Origin: an uncultured Bacteroidia bacterium | GTDB taxonomy: Bacteria; Bacteroidota; Bacteroidia; Bacteroidales; F082 | DNA: 64,000 nt | Direction: 5' to 3' | Assembly (NCBI GenBank): GCA_902801625.1 | Contig: CADCJI010000007.1 | Span: 1 to 64,000 of the forward strand | In this document: piece by piece, positions 33,114-41,763 of the stretch | Layout: each line of letters starts with the position of its first letter | How positions within the stretch are numbered: the stretch's first letter is position 1 | The notes under the pieces: generated by a model | Told to the model about the DNA's origin: nothing | Database searches by the model: none | What the model saw: only the letters and a program-made list of their open reading frames with translations | Position numbers and translations under genes: made by a program

Positions 33114-34688
33114 TTATTTTCCTCGTTTGTTGTTAATCTTGAGTTTAGGAGCTCCAGACTTATTATCGGCATTAGGCTTTTTCACAGTTTTGGTATTGCT
33201 TGCCTTTTTGTGTTCTTGCTGTTTCTTGGTAGCTTTTTTCTTCTCAGCATCTTTTTGAGCTGCTTTCTTTGCAGCTGCTTGTTCGGCCTCTTTCTTCAAC
33301 TCTGCCTTCTTCGCTTCCACCTCCGTCACATATCTGCCTTGGGGATAGGCTTCAAGATAGCTGTCGCACGCCGCTATAGAAGTGCAATTCTCAAACAACT
33401 TGTCCTCAACCTGTTCAGCTTCAGCTTTGGCTCGCGCTTCGGCTTCGGCCTGCAGCCTGGCTTGTTCTTCGGCAATAGCCTTGGTTGTGCTGTCGGCCAC
33501 TAGTCTTTCGACTTCGGCTTTGGCTTCATTGTAGTGCAAAGCGTCGCTTCCGAAATCACGCATATAGGAACGATAGTCATTAGCAGTGACACAGGCTTGA
33601 TAAGCCGCATCGTCGGTTTCATTTCTTATGGACTTCTCCCTGAGCTTCAAGAACAGCACAATAGCCACCACCAAAACCACCAAAGTGCCCACTCCTAATC
33701 CAATCCATAGGCCAACCTTTTTCTTTTTCTTGGGCTGTTCAGTCCCGGCAGGAGTTTGAGTCGCCTCAGGAACGCGGATGCTCGTCGGATGATCTGACAA
33801 CGTCTGCCGCTGAGGCTGAGAAACATATTCTGCAACAGGTGTGTTTGCCTCAACAGCAATGGTCTTGGTCAGGTTGTCGCTTTGCCGTGACGCTCCCATC
33901 ATCGACGGAGTTGTCCCAAAATGACACAAGGCAGGCCTATTCTCTGGTTCTTTCTCCAAATAGGGAGTCAAGAAGCTCTTCCAACTTGCTGGCAAACCGC
34001 TCAAATCCAACGGCTTGTACACAATCCTCTCGCGGATTTCGAAATCGCCACTTGAGTTGCTGTCGTAGGGGCAGGTGCCAGAAATCAGTTGGGCGAATGT
34101 CACGGCCAAAGAATAGATATCGGTGCGATAGTCAATGTTTTTAGTGTCTTTCACTTGTTCGGGGCTCATGTACATCAGCGTGCCCATCATCGCGCCCGTG
34201 CTGGTCAGGGAGATGCTTTCCTTCACCTTGGCAATGCCGAAGTCGAGCAGCTTGATGTTGCCGCGCTTGTCGAGGAAGAGGTTTGACGGCTTGATGTCGC
34301 GATGCACGATATCCATGGCGTGGGTATAGTTGAGCGCGTCGACCGTCTGGTCCCACCAGCGGCGCAACTCTTCATCGGTGAACTGCCTGCCGTTTTTCAT
34401 CAAGGCCTCAAGGTCTTCGCCTTCGAGGTACTCCATGACAATGCAGTGACGGTTGCCAATATAGCCATAGCCGTACACCTGCCGGATATTCGGATGGTCG
34501 AGTTTGACCATCACGAGAGCCTCGTTATGGAAGCGCTCCACGATTTGCTGGTAACTCGCCAAATTCTCGTTCAACACTTTTACCGCTGCAGGCTTGCCGA
34601 TTTCATTCTCGGCGTACCACACCTCAGCCATGCCACCCTTGCCGAGCAGCTTTTTCAGTTCAAATCCGTTGATTACTTGTCCTTGCAT
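33114..34688 (-). CDS. Membrane-anchored serine/threonine protein kinase
   Basis: A 524-residue Hanks-type kinase. Kinase domain 1-265: glycine loop LLGKGGMAEVW, Lys37 (AAVKVL), HRDIKPSN with Asp131, DFGIAK, activation-loop threonines (SLTSTGAMMGTLMYMSPEQ). One membrane helix (about 328-350), then an alanine/lysine-rich extracytoplasmic region with two units of the kind YRSYMRDFGSDALHYNEAKA and CDSYLEAYPQGRYVTEVEA, and a very basic tail. All catalytic residues are present. The outer part could sense envelope signals. No cognate phosphatase is adjacent. Confidence 0.9.
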   Translation of the reverse strand: MQGQVINGFELKKLLGKGGMAEVWYAENEIGKPAAVKVLNENLASYQQIVERFHNEALVMVKLDHPNIRQVYGYGYIGNRHCIVMEYLEGEDLEALMKNGRQFTDEELRRWWDQTVDALNYTHAMDIVHRDIKPSNLFLDKRGNIKLLDFGIAKVKESISLTSTGAMMGTLMYMSPEQVKDTKNIDYRTDIYSLAVTFAQLISGTCPYDSNSSGDFEIRERIVYKPLDLSGLPASWKSFLTPYLEKEPENRPALCHFGTTPSMMGASRQSDNLTKTIAVEANTPVAEYVSQPQRQTLSDHPTSIRVPEATQTPAGTEQPKKKKKVGLWIGLGVGTLVVLVVAIVLFLKLREKSIRNETDDAAYQACVTANDYRSYMRDFGSDALHYNEAKAEVERLVADSTTKAIAEEQARLQAEAEARAKAEAEQVEDKLFENCTSIAACDSYLEAYPQGRYVTEVEAKKAELKKEAEQAAAKKAAQKDAEKKKATKKQQEHKKASNTKTVKKPNADNKSGAPKLKINNKRGK

Positions 34689-34750
34689 ATCAAATAAATG
34701 CTATAGGTTAACAAACGACTCTCCTTTTGAAAGTCAAGCAATTAATTTGG

Positions 34751-34758
34751 CAAATGTA
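34751..34758 (-). promoter_or_regulatory. -7 box TACATTTG of the kinase gene
   Basis: TAnnTTTG element 62 bases upstream of the kinase start. Confidence 0.45.
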
Positions 34759-34799
34759 AGAAGATTTTCGGATTATCCTCTAAAAACCGCAAGTTTTCT

Positions 34800-34807
34800 T
34801 AACTTTG
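34800..34807 (+). promoter_or_regulatory. -7 box TAACTTTG of pnuC
   Basis: TAnnTTTG element 32 bases upstream of the pnuC ATG; no thiamine-type riboswitch is visible in the short leader. Confidence 0.55.
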
Positions 34808-34839
34808 CCCCGCAAAAAACCCAATGTCTACAGAACATT

Positions 34840-35553
34840 ATGCAGAAATTCAGCGAATTAATCAAGGAAGAACTCAAAGGTTGGAAGCCGTTCGACATCA
34901 TTTGGCTCGTTCTAGTGAGCGTCATCATCACGGTGATGTCCATCCTATTCAAATACGACAAGGCGAACGACCAGTTCTATTGGATCCACATCGTGGCCGC
35001 GGCCTGCGGCATCATCAACGTGGTGCTGGGCGGCAAAGGCAAGCTCTCCAACTACCTCTTCGGCTTCATCCATTGCTGCCTAATGATTTACATCACGTTG
35101 ATTTCCAGACTCTATGCCGACTTTGGTGTGACCGTCTACAACTTTGTCATGCAGTTTGTGGGCTTCTTCATGTGGGCGAAAAACATGAACAAGGAAACGC
35201 ACGAGGTGATGAAACTCCATGCCCCCAACCGTACTCGAATCATCAGCCTTGCCATCATCGTGGTGGGCACTATCGGGTTCGGTCTGCTGATGAAATACTT
35301 CACCAACGACATCGCTCCCTTCGCCGACTCAGCCAAGGCCGTGATGCAAGTCGTGGCCATGATACTGATGGTCAGGATGTTCAGTGAACAATGGTGGCTT
35401 TGGATTGCCATCAATTGCGTCAGCATCTTCATGTACATCAAGGCGGGCAACTTCCCCATCACGATGATGTATGTCGTTTATCTGGTCAACTCCATCATCA
35501 TGTGCGTGCGTTGGGAAAAAGAAGCCATCGCCAACGACAAGTTATTTAAATGA
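34840..35553 (+). CDS. pnuC: Nicotinamide riboside transporter PnuC-like
   Basis: A 237-residue membrane protein with seven to eight helices. Features of the PnuC family are GGKGKLSNYLFGFIHCCLMIYI (about 62-83), MQFVGFFMWAKNM, and the tryptophan-rich EQWWLWIAINCVSIFMYIKAG near the C-terminus. It facilitates uptake of nicotinamide riboside; relatives carry thiamine or riboflavin, and the substrate cannot be fixed from sequence alone. Start chosen at 34840, after the -7 box. Translationally coupled to the EamA gene (4-base overlap). Confidence 0.88.
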   Translation: MQKFSELIKEELKGWKPFDIIWLVLVSVIITVMSILFKYDKANDQFYWIHIVAAACGIINVVLGGKGKLSNYLFGFIHCCLMIYITLISRLYADFGVTVYNFVMQFVGFFMWAKNMNKETHEVMKLHAPNRTRIISLAIIVVGTIGFGLLMKYFTNDIAPFADSAKAVMQVVAMILMVRMFSEQWWLWIAINCVSIFMYIKAGNFPITMMYVVYLVNSIIMCVRWEKEAIANDKLFK

Positions 35554-36476
35554 AAGACACACAACGAAATACAAAGCTAATAGGAGCCATAGCCGTGGCC
35601 TTGTCCGCCATGCTTTGGGGTGTGGATGGCATTCTGCTCACGCCTCAGCTCTACAACCTCAACACGGCCTTCGTGGTCTTCGTCATCCACCTCTTCCCTT
35701 TCCTGCTGATGAACGTGTTCTTCTTCAAGGAATACCGCCATCTGAAGACCATGACGCACTCCGACTTGATCTATTTCCTGCTCATCGCCTTGTTTGGCGG
35801 CGCCTTGGGTACCTTGGCCATTGTTAAGTCGCTGTTTTTGCTGCATTTCAACAGTCTTTCCGTTGTGGTGTTGCTGCAAAAGCTACAGCCCGTCTTTGCC
35901 GTCATCCTGGCACGCATCATCTTGAAAGAGAAAATCAAAAGGCATTTTGCATTATGGGCTTGTGTCGCCCTCATCGGTGGTTATTTCCTCACCTTCGGAT
36001 GGTCGCTCCCTGATTTCAGCACCGAAGGCATCACTACGGTCTATGCGGCACTGCTCTCGCTGTTGGCGGCGTTCTCTTTCGGCAGTTCCACGGTGTTTTC
36101 CAAGAAGATCTTGGGCAGCTATTCCTTTGTCAGTTCCACCTTCTACCGCTACGGCTTCACCACGCTCATCATGCTCATCATCGTGTTGTTCGCAGGCCAC
36201 ATCGGAGACTTCTCGCAGGTGACGCCACGCAACTGGCTCTTTATCGCCCTCATCGGCCTGACCACAGGCTCAGGAGCCATCTTTCTGTATTACTACGGTT
36301 TACGCCATGTGAGAGCCTCTTTGTCCACATTCCTTGAACTGATGTACCCCATCACAGCCGTGGTGCTGGACTATTTCGTCAACGGCACCAAATACTCGCC
36401 CGTGCAGTGGGCTGCCGCATTTGTGATGATGTTTGCCATCGTGATGTTGAATGTTAGCGGGAAAAAGAACGAATAG
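35550..36476 (+). CDS. EamA-family (DMT) transporter
   Basis: A 308-residue membrane protein with ten helices in two EamA repeats (about 10-145 and 160-300). Typical motifs are ALSAMLWGVDGILLTP at the start, LLQKLQPVFAVILARIILKE closing the first half, and SLSTFLELMYPITAVVLDYFV near the end of the second. Exporter or importer of small metabolites; substrate unknown. Its TAG stop lies on the first bases of the 129-bp repeat element. Confidence 0.88.
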   Translation: MKDTQRNTKLIGAIAVALSAMLWGVDGILLTPQLYNLNTAFVVFVIHLFPFLLMNVFFFKEYRHLKTMTHSDLIYFLLIALFGGALGTLAIVKSLFLLHFNSLSVVVLLQKLQPVFAVILARIILKEKIKRHFALWACVALIGGYFLTFGWSLPDFSTEGITTVYAALLSLLAAFSFGSSTVFSKKILGSYSFVSSTFYRYGFTTLIMLIIVLFAGHIGDFSQVTPRNWLFIALIGLTTGSGAIFLYYYGLRHVRASLSTFLELMYPITAVVLDYFVNGTKYSPVQWAAAFVMMFAIVMLNVSGKKNE

Positions 36477-36603
36477 ATTCCCTTCGGGAATGGAGTACTT
36501 TTTATTGTTATTACCGGCGGCTTGAGACAACTTCTAACGGGTAACCGCCAATGGCCGCCGCTTGTTACTATATGCCTAACTCCATTCCCTAAAGGGGAAT
36601 CTC
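36475..36603 (+). repeat. 129-bp structured element, copy 2
   Basis: Same element as 11034-11162, same length and orientation relative to the following promoter. Complementary ends (AGATTCCC..GGGAATGGAGT / ACTCCATTCCC..GGGGAATCT) and inner GGCGGC/GCCGCC are kept, and several differences between the copies fall in loops. The next -7 box starts 52 bases after it. Confidence 0.75.
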
Positions 36604-36654
36604 ATCAGATCCATAATTGTTCGCCAACTCAACTAATCATTCCCGTTTTTTGTT

Positions 36655-36662
36655 TATTTTTG
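36655..36662 (+). promoter_or_regulatory. -7 box TATTTTTG
   Basis: TAnnTTTG element 21 bases upstream of the ATG at 36684; it excludes an in-frame ATG inside the repeat (36522). Confidence 0.55.
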
Positions 36663-36683
36663 CATCATCAAAAAACTAACATC

Positions 36684-36926
36684 ATGGACAACGAAATCAA
36701 GTGCATTTATTCCGGTTCCTTAGTCAATGCTGAGTTTATCGGCAGCGTACTTGAGGACAACGACATCAAGTTCCTCATCCGCAACTTCCAAGAGGAAAGC
36801 CTCGTGGCAGGTTGGGCGGCCGGTACAATCAAGGGCGATGCCTCGGTGTTTGTTTTCACCGAGGACTATGACAAGGCTATGCTGCTTCTGGATGAAATCA
36901 ATGCTGCGGAGATGGAGGGGGAATAA
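36684..36926 (+). CDS. DUF2007 family protein
   Basis: An 80-residue protein with the DUF2007 (putative signal-transducing) pattern: IKCIYSGSLVNAEFIGSVLEDNDIKFLIRN followed by ASVFVFTEDYDKAMLLLDE. Small ferredoxin-like fold, function not established. Monocistronic; converges on the gene ending at 36943 with 16 bases between. Confidence 0.85.
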   Translation: MDNEIKCIYSGSLVNAEFIGSVLEDNDIKFLIRNFQEESLVAGWAAGTIKGDASVFVFTEDYDKAMLLLDEINAAEMEGE

Positions 36927-36942
36927 ACGTTTTCTCCCTATT

Positions 36943-37734
36943 TTAAGCCCCACGCAAACCTATCGCTTTCTCGATCTCACGTAGGTTATAGTATTTCTTG
37001 CCTGTACGGATAGCGTAGGCAAGTATTTGACAGAATATTTCTGTGTTATATTTTAACCCTGTTGCAACAAGGTAGAAAAGTTCGCCACTGCGCCAATAGC
37101 CGGGATAGGCCTCTGGTATTCCATTGAACTGATGTATGCGCGCCTTAATGGCTTTCTTTCCGCTTTCATCCGCGATTTTTATGCACAACGTAGATATCCA
37201 ATCACCGCGTAACACATATTTCACCCCATCGATGATGACATAAAGGATTTCATATTCAGAATGTTCCAAGATACCAGTATCAGGCTCTTCATCCCATTCT
37301 GAAGGATCAATCTCATCTTCCGGCTCATCACCATATCGCCCGAATTCGATGTCATCGGTCTTGTAAAACACTTCATGGTTTTCCCAACGCACTTGTTCAA
37401 ACATCTCCTTCTCGAGCTCATCAATCTGCCAGTCACAGCCTCGGTCGATGGCGATGGTAAGGAGTCGGCAAAAATGCTCTGCGTTGTGATAATGGTGTGT
37501 GACGGTGTCGACAAGATGTTCCGGATTTGTCATAAACGCCTGACACTCGACATTCACATCAAAAGCATTATGGATATAGGTTACTGGAGCATCGTCTTTG
37601 CAGATGATGGCCATAGGCTCGTAGGGATGGCAACCGAAAGTGTAGGTCTCACCTTTATAAAGCAGCAAAGCCTTGCTGTCATCAAGACATAGCTTGGTGC
37701 TTCCGTTTTCGTATATCACCTCGGATGAATTCAT
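36943..37734 (-). CDS. Hypothetical cytoplasmic protein
   Basis: A 263-residue protein (start MNSSEVIYENG) without signal peptide or membrane segment; no family recognised. It has an N-terminal strand region (LCLDDSKALLLYKGETYTFG), a histidine-rich stretch (DTVTHHYHNAEHFC), a strongly acidic middle (GDEPEDEIDPSEWDEEPD) and a C-terminal helical part (LREIEKAIGLRGA). Start fixed by the -7 box at 37753-37760: an in-frame ATG at 37755 would overlap the promoter. Confidence 0.65.
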   Translation of the reverse strand: MNSSEVIYENGSTKLCLDDSKALLLYKGETYTFGCHPYEPMAIICKDDAPVTYIHNAFDVNVECQAFMTNPEHLVDTVTHHYHNAEHFCRLLTIAIDRGCDWQIDELEKEMFEQVRWENHEVFYKTDDIEFGRYGDEPEDEIDPSEWDEEPDTGILEHSEYEILYVIIDGVKYVLRGDWISTLCIKIADESGKKAIKARIHQFNGIPEAYPGYWRSGELFYLVATGLKYNTEIFCQILAYAIRTGKKYYNLREIEKAIGLRGA

Positions 37735-37752
37735 GAACAATAAGATTTGCTG

Positions 37753-37760
37753 CAAATTTA
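37753..37760 (-). promoter_or_regulatory. -7 box TAAATTTG
   Basis: TAnnTTTG element 18 bases upstream of 37734; decides the start of that gene. Confidence 0.55.
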
Positions 37761-37865
37761 CAAATACTTCTCAAAAACAAAAAAGCGAGAAAGCACATCA
37801 TAACATTTTCTCCACTAAAAAGTGTAATTTTTTAATAATTTTCCACTTTATAATAAAATATTATG

Positions 37866-37873
37866 TATATTTG
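37866..37873 (+). promoter_or_regulatory. -7 box TATATTTG of the toxin-antitoxin operon
   Basis: TAnnTTTG element 21 bases upstream of the toxin ATG, in an AT-rich region (37790-37890) that could hold the autoregulatory operator. Confidence 0.55.
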
Positions 37874-37894
37874 CATCGTGATAGTAAATAGATT

Positions 37895-38242
37895 ATGATT
37901 AAGACAAGACAAGAAGTAGAGGAATTTCTCGGTCAGTTTGGCATCAAATTCGATGTTTGGGGCATCTTCTACTTGGACAGGGACAAGAACGAAGAAGCCT
38001 TGAAAGCACTAGGAATCACTCCTAAAGCGAGGGATGAAATTGTGCGCCAATTGCAATCAGACAATTATGTTGAGACCTTGCCAACTGATTTCTTCGATGA
38101 GATGTGGGTGTTTGGAAGAGACATGGAAGGCACTGAACTCTACATCAAAATCGCCATGGGTCAACCAAACAGCCGCACCATCTGCATCTCGTTCCATATT
38201 GCGGAACATCCAATTAACTATGCATTCAAAAAGGAGGAATAA
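37895..38242 (+). CDS. MqsR-like type II toxin
   Basis: A 115-residue protein. An N-terminal helix (TRQEVEEFLGQFGIKF) and LDRDKNEEALKALGITPKAR, a DNYVETLPTDFFDEMWVFGRDM segment and strands ELYIKIAMG / TICISFHIAE follow the MqsR toxin layout (a RelE-fold mRNA interferase that cuts at GCU). Toxin-first gene order with an antitoxin carrying an MqsA-like N-terminus supports this. Identity is low, so it could also be another RelE-fold toxin. Predicted to cleave mRNA when free of antitoxin. Confidence 0.65.
   Translation: MIKTRQEVEEFLGQFGIKFDVWGIFYLDRDKNEEALKALGITPKARDEIVRQLQSDNYVETLPTDFFDEMWVFGRDMEGTELYIKIAMGQPNSRTICISFHIAEHPINYAFKKEE
38232..38237 (+). promoter_or_regulatory. Shine-Dalgarno AGGAGG of the antitoxin
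   Basis: Embedded in the last toxin codons, 6 bases before the antitoxin ATG. A strong site is rare in this genome and would favour antitoxin excess. Confidence 0.6.
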
Positions 38243-38243
38243 C

Positions 38244-39239
38244 ATGAAAAAGTATGTCGAGATAAAAAGCCCATTTACTGGAGGAAAAGTAAAGGAAATC
38301 AGCACCGTGGAAGAGCATGAATTCCGGAAAGAGCGGTTTTCGGTGCATGTGCGCTATTATATCTGCGAAGACACTGGCGAGCGGTTTACCACAACAGAGC
38401 AGGACGAACTTCTGTTCAACGAACTCTATTCACAGTATCGCGTGAACCATGGCATCCCTTTCCCTGAGGAAATCAAGGACATACGATTGCATTACGGTTT
38501 GAATTACCAGCAAATCACCAAGATTCTTGGTTTCGGTGTCAACCAATATGCGCAATACGAAAAGGGGCAAATGCCCTCGGAATCCAACGGCAAGTTGCTT
38601 TCGGCTTCCATGAATCGCCAGTTTATGCTTCATCTATTGGAAGACAGCCGAGCCGAATTTGACGAAGCCGAATATAACAAGGTGTATCAATCTATCTTGG
38701 CCTCAGAAGTGAAGCCCGAAAACGAAACACAAAAGCGCCTCATCTACCGCGACATCCGCCGTTCCATTTATAATGGCTTTGGCCAATTAAATGTCGAAAA
38801 GGTGTCAGAGATGGCCAAGTTTTTCATTTGCAAAGAAGACGGGCTGTTTCCCACAAAACTCAACAAAGAGATGTTCTACGCTGATTTCCTGCACTACAAG
38901 CTGCACGGCCAGTCCATCAGCGGGCTTCAGTACCAAGCCATCCAATACGGGCCCGTTCCCGTACATTACGACACCGTCTATGACAACATCGACGGCATCT
39001 GCAAGGAAATCGTAGTGGCGCACGACATGGAAAGCGCCAAATTGAGCTGTGATTCGTGTAACACTAACGTTTTCAGTGAACAGGAACTGAAAACACTTGG
39101 CGAAGTTTTGGCCAAAATCCAGCCCATGAGCACCCAAGAAATCATTGACCGAAGCCATGAGGAAGAGGCTTGGAAGCATTATCGCGACGGCAACCAGTTG
39201 ATTCCTTATTCTGAGGCGTTTTCGCTAAAGTTATTGTAA
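38244..39239 (+). CDS. Antitoxin with HTH and Panacea (SocA/GepA-type, DUF4065) domain
   Basis: A 331-residue protein. An N-terminal strand region (SPFTGGKVKEISTVEEHEF) is followed by an XRE-type helix-turn-helix (about 80-130; IRLHYGLNYQQITKILGFGV, QYEKGQMPSES). A Panacea/DUF4065 domain follows (about 190-300; KFFICKEDGLFPTKLNKEMFYADFLHY, ISGLQYQAIQYGPVP). Panacea domains are known as antitoxin modules able to neutralise unrelated toxins. Starts 1 base after the toxin stop. The HTH implies autoregulation of the operon. Confidence 0.8.
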   Translation: MKKYVEIKSPFTGGKVKEISTVEEHEFRKERFSVHVRYYICEDTGERFTTTEQDELLFNELYSQYRVNHGIPFPEEIKDIRLHYGLNYQQITKILGFGVNQYAQYEKGQMPSESNGKLLSASMNRQFMLHLLEDSRAEFDEAEYNKVYQSILASEVKPENETQKRLIYRDIRRSIYNGFGQLNVEKVSEMAKFFICKEDGLFPTKLNKEMFYADFLHYKLHGQSISGLQYQAIQYGPVPVHYDTVYDNIDGICKEIVVAHDMESAKLSCDSCNTNVFSEQELKTLGEVLAKIQPMSTQEIIDRSHEEEAWKHYRDGNQLIPYSEAFSLKLL

Positions 39240-39261
39240 GGTGCCCGTAACGGAACAAGGG

Positions 39262-40401
39262 TTATTTCTGACGGACAGGCCGCACAGAGAAGCCATTGTC
39301 GCGGTCGCCGTTGCTCATACCGCAGTAGTCCGAATTGAAGATGAGGTACCACGCGAGGCCCGGGTAGTCCGGGTAGTCAGTGCCGAGCGACCTCATCCAG
39401 TAGTTGCCGTAGGAGCCCGCGCCGTGGAGCTCACTGTCCCAGCGGCCGCCAGCAGCAGGTAGGAAGACCGACTGCCCGTTCTTCTTCGAGGTGAACAGCC
39501 TGCCTGCCACACCGTTCTTCGTTGTCCATTGGTTGACGGTGTTGCTCTTCAGCTCGTCCCACTGCGACTTGCTCGGCGTGCGCCACCCGCTGCCCCAATT
39601 GGCCGTGGCCGGGTCGTCGCCGCTCTGCAATGTGGTCAAGTCGTCGGTGAAGCCGTTGTCGCCGTATTTAGATTGGCTACAATACTTGGTCAGTTTGGGG
39701 TCATCCCTTGTTGTCCCGTTGGCGTATTTGTATGTATTCCAGTTGTAGGTGTTGCTGGACTGCGGCTTGGTCTCGCCCCACGCAAAGTAGCTGCCGTAGC
39801 CTTCGGGCTTGCTCGCGCCTACGTTGCACGTCGCCCACAACGTGCCGCTCGGCAGGCCGAGATCAACGTATTCGTGACCATTGGCACTTTGTGATTGCGA
39901 GCTATTGGTTTGGCTTGTTGATGTATAAGTATTGCCACTACCACCTCCAAATAGCTTTACTCCTAATTCTGAACAAGCCTTTTTTATTTCAATAGCCGAA
40001 CTGCCACACAAGGCATCGTATGCAGCACCATACTCACCTGTCTCCACATCAAGCATCTTCACGATAATGTAAAAATCATCCCCTGAGGCAAGTGCTTCCG
40101 GCACGATGATATATTGCACGCCCGCCATCTCACCCAACCGCCTTATGTCGGAATCTTTTACCGCCCCAGAACGCTGAAAGTTGTGCTCTTTTATAATGGC
40201 ATCGAACGATGCACGGTCATATCCAGTATAGCCCGATGCATTTGCCACAGCGGTCTCCATACCGCCACGTACCATTGTGCTTTGAAATGGGGTTATGCTA
40301 TTGTCGCTACATTTGGTCTCCCAAACAGCTACTTTTTTGTTCTGTCCCGTTACTGCCATTGCTATAGCCAGCAACATAAATAAGATGAAGGATTTTTTCA
40401 T
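39262..40401 (-). CDS. CsgG-like domain fused to Fibrobacter-major-paralogue domain
   Basis: A 379-residue secreted protein and last gene of the CsgG/LPP20 array. Signal peptide (1-20), CsgG/LpoB/FlgO-like domain (about 21-155; KKVAVWETK, MVRGGMETAVANASGYTGYD, HNFQRSGAVKDSDIRRLGEM, LDVETGEYG), a Ser/Thr/Gln linker and a C-terminal domain (about 175-379). The last matches the Fibrobacter succinogenes major paralogue type (HEYVDLGLPSGTLWATCNVG, YFAWGETKP, GWRTPSKSQWDEL, FLPAAGGRW, GFSVRPVRQK), a C-type-lectin-like fold. Probably a periplasmic or surface assembly subunit with a binding head. Confidence 0.82.
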   Translation of the reverse strand: MKKSFILFMLLAIAMAVTGQNKKVAVWETKCSDNSITPFQSTMVRGGMETAVANASGYTGYDRASFDAIIKEHNFQRSGAVKDSDIRRLGEMAGVQYIIVPEALASGDDFYIIVKMLDVETGEYGAAYDALCGSSAIEIKKACSELGVKLFGGGSGNTYTSTSQTNSSQSQSANGHEYVDLGLPSGTLWATCNVGASKPEGYGSYFAWGETKPQSSNTYNWNTYKYANGTTRDDPKLTKYCSQSKYGDNGFTDDLTTLQSGDDPATANWGSGWRTPSKSQWDELKSNTVNQWTTKNGVAGRLFTSKKNGQSVFLPAAGGRWDSELHGAGSYGNYWMRSLGTDYPDYPGLAWYLIFNSDYCGMSNGDRDNGFSVRPVRQK

Positions 40402-40478
40402 TGAATAGTACGATATTAAATTTCTTACCAGGACTAACTTCCCTTGAAAATAAAAAATATTTGGACTAAAATCTGTTA

Positions 40479-41735
40479 CTAACGGACAAGAACTATGCGA
40501 AAACCATAACTATTGAAACGATTTTCAGGTTTCCCATTGTTTCGATTGGCAATACGGCAACCAGCAGCACTATACTCCCAACTACCTCCTCGCAAAACAA
40601 AATCCCGACCTGAAGATGCTCCCTGCGGGTCTGTTTGTGTGTTGCTGACGTAGGTTCCATACTTATCTTGACACCATTCCCACACATTGCCACTCATGTC
40701 ATAGATACCCAACTCATTAGGAAGTAATTTGCCTATTGGATGGGGCTGACCTTCACTATTTTCTCTATACCAAGCCACTTCAGCAATATTGGAACTACCA
40801 CTAAACTTGGTCGAGATATCTTTTCCTCCACCACGAGCAGCATACTCCCATTCTGCTTCTGTGGGCAAGCGAAAATGGCGACCAGTCATCCGACTTAATT
40901 CGATGCAAAACTCCTGACAATCATTCCAATTGACATTCTCAACAGGTTGGTCAAATGATTTCCAATTGCTCGGATTGACACCCATCACGGCTTCATACAA
41001 TTCCTGCGTTACCTCAAATTTTCCAATATAATAATCGTTACTAATAACCACGCGATGGTATGGGTTTTCATCACTATCGCAGTTGCCTTGCTCCGATGTG
41101 CAACCCATAATAAAGCTACCCGCCTCTACTTTCACCATCTCGAAACTCACGTTGCCGACATTGATGGTGATTGTTGAAGTACCCTGATGACTATATGCAT
41201 TGTTTCCTCCGCCAGGTTGTGGTATATAAGAATTTGATTTACCAATAGATACATCAACATAGCCAATTAATTCCTGCGACAAATTTTGACAAAGCTGAAA
41301 CAAGTTGGCATAAGTATCATCTTTCAACATTCCGAACTGCGTTGCAGGATTGGAGATTTCACCTGTTTCAACATCAATCAAATAAGCTTCCAAATAGAAC
41401 TGAGTATCGCTCTTAGTCAATGTGGAAACACAGATATAGTCGGCTCCAGACATCTCTCCCAACCGTTTTCGTTGCGAATCAGATACCATTCCTGAATTTT
41501 GGAAGCCGTGTTCCTTCATCAACTGGTCAATATCAGTGCGAGTAAAAGCCTGAAAGCCATCCTGATTGCTTATCGCCTTTCTCAACTCACCACGCACCAT
41601 ATTCATTTCTATTCCTTTAACTTGTACAGACTTGTCCCCATTAAGAGTCTCAAGCAAAGCCACTTTCATCGTCTGTGCAGAGAGCGAAAATGCTGTTACA
41701 AGAAGGATTACAATTGCTGCAAAAATTTTCCTCAT
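40479..41735 (-). CDS. CsgG-like domain fused to FGE-sulfatase (SUMF1) domain, paralogue 1
   Basis: A 418-residue protein: signal peptide (1-20), CsgG-like domain (about 21-160; FQAFTRTDIDQLMKEHGFQN, LGEMSGADYICVSTL, LIDVETGEIS), linker and an FGE-sulfatase/SUMF1 domain (about 190-418; FIMGCTSEQGNCDSDENPYH, YYIGKFEVTQELYEAVMG, FRLPTEAEWEYAARGG, LGIYDMSGNVWEWCQD, LRGGSWEYSAAGCRIANRN, GFRIVLVR). Formylglycine-generating chemistry needs specific cysteines; here the fold is more likely a ligand-binding C-type-lectin scaffold. Overlapping architecture with 42346-43560 and 43594-44823. Confidence 0.88.
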   Translation of the reverse strand: MRKIFAAIVILLVTAFSLSAQTMKVALLETLNGDKSVQVKGIEMNMVRGELRKAISNQDGFQAFTRTDIDQLMKEHGFQNSGMVSDSQRKRLGEMSGADYICVSTLTKSDTQFYLEAYLIDVETGEISNPATQFGMLKDDTYANLFQLCQNLSQELIGYVDVSIGKSNSYIPQPGGGNNAYSHQGTSTITINVGNVSFEMVKVEAGSFIMGCTSEQGNCDSDENPYHRVVISNDYYIGKFEVTQELYEAVMGVNPSNWKSFDQPVENVNWNDCQEFCIELSRMTGRHFRLPTEAEWEYAARGGGKDISTKFSGSSNIAEVAWYRENSEGQPHPIGKLLPNELGIYDMSGNVWEWCQDKYGTYVSNTQTDPQGASSGRDFVLRGGSWEYSAAGCRIANRNNGKPENRFNSYGFRIVLVR

Positions 41736-41763
41736 TCCATTTTACTCTTAATCTATACCTAAA

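Noticed and set aside
34689..34839. Thiamine or NAD-type riboswitch before pnuC
   Set aside because: The leader after the -7 box is about 30 bases and has no conserved riboswitch core.
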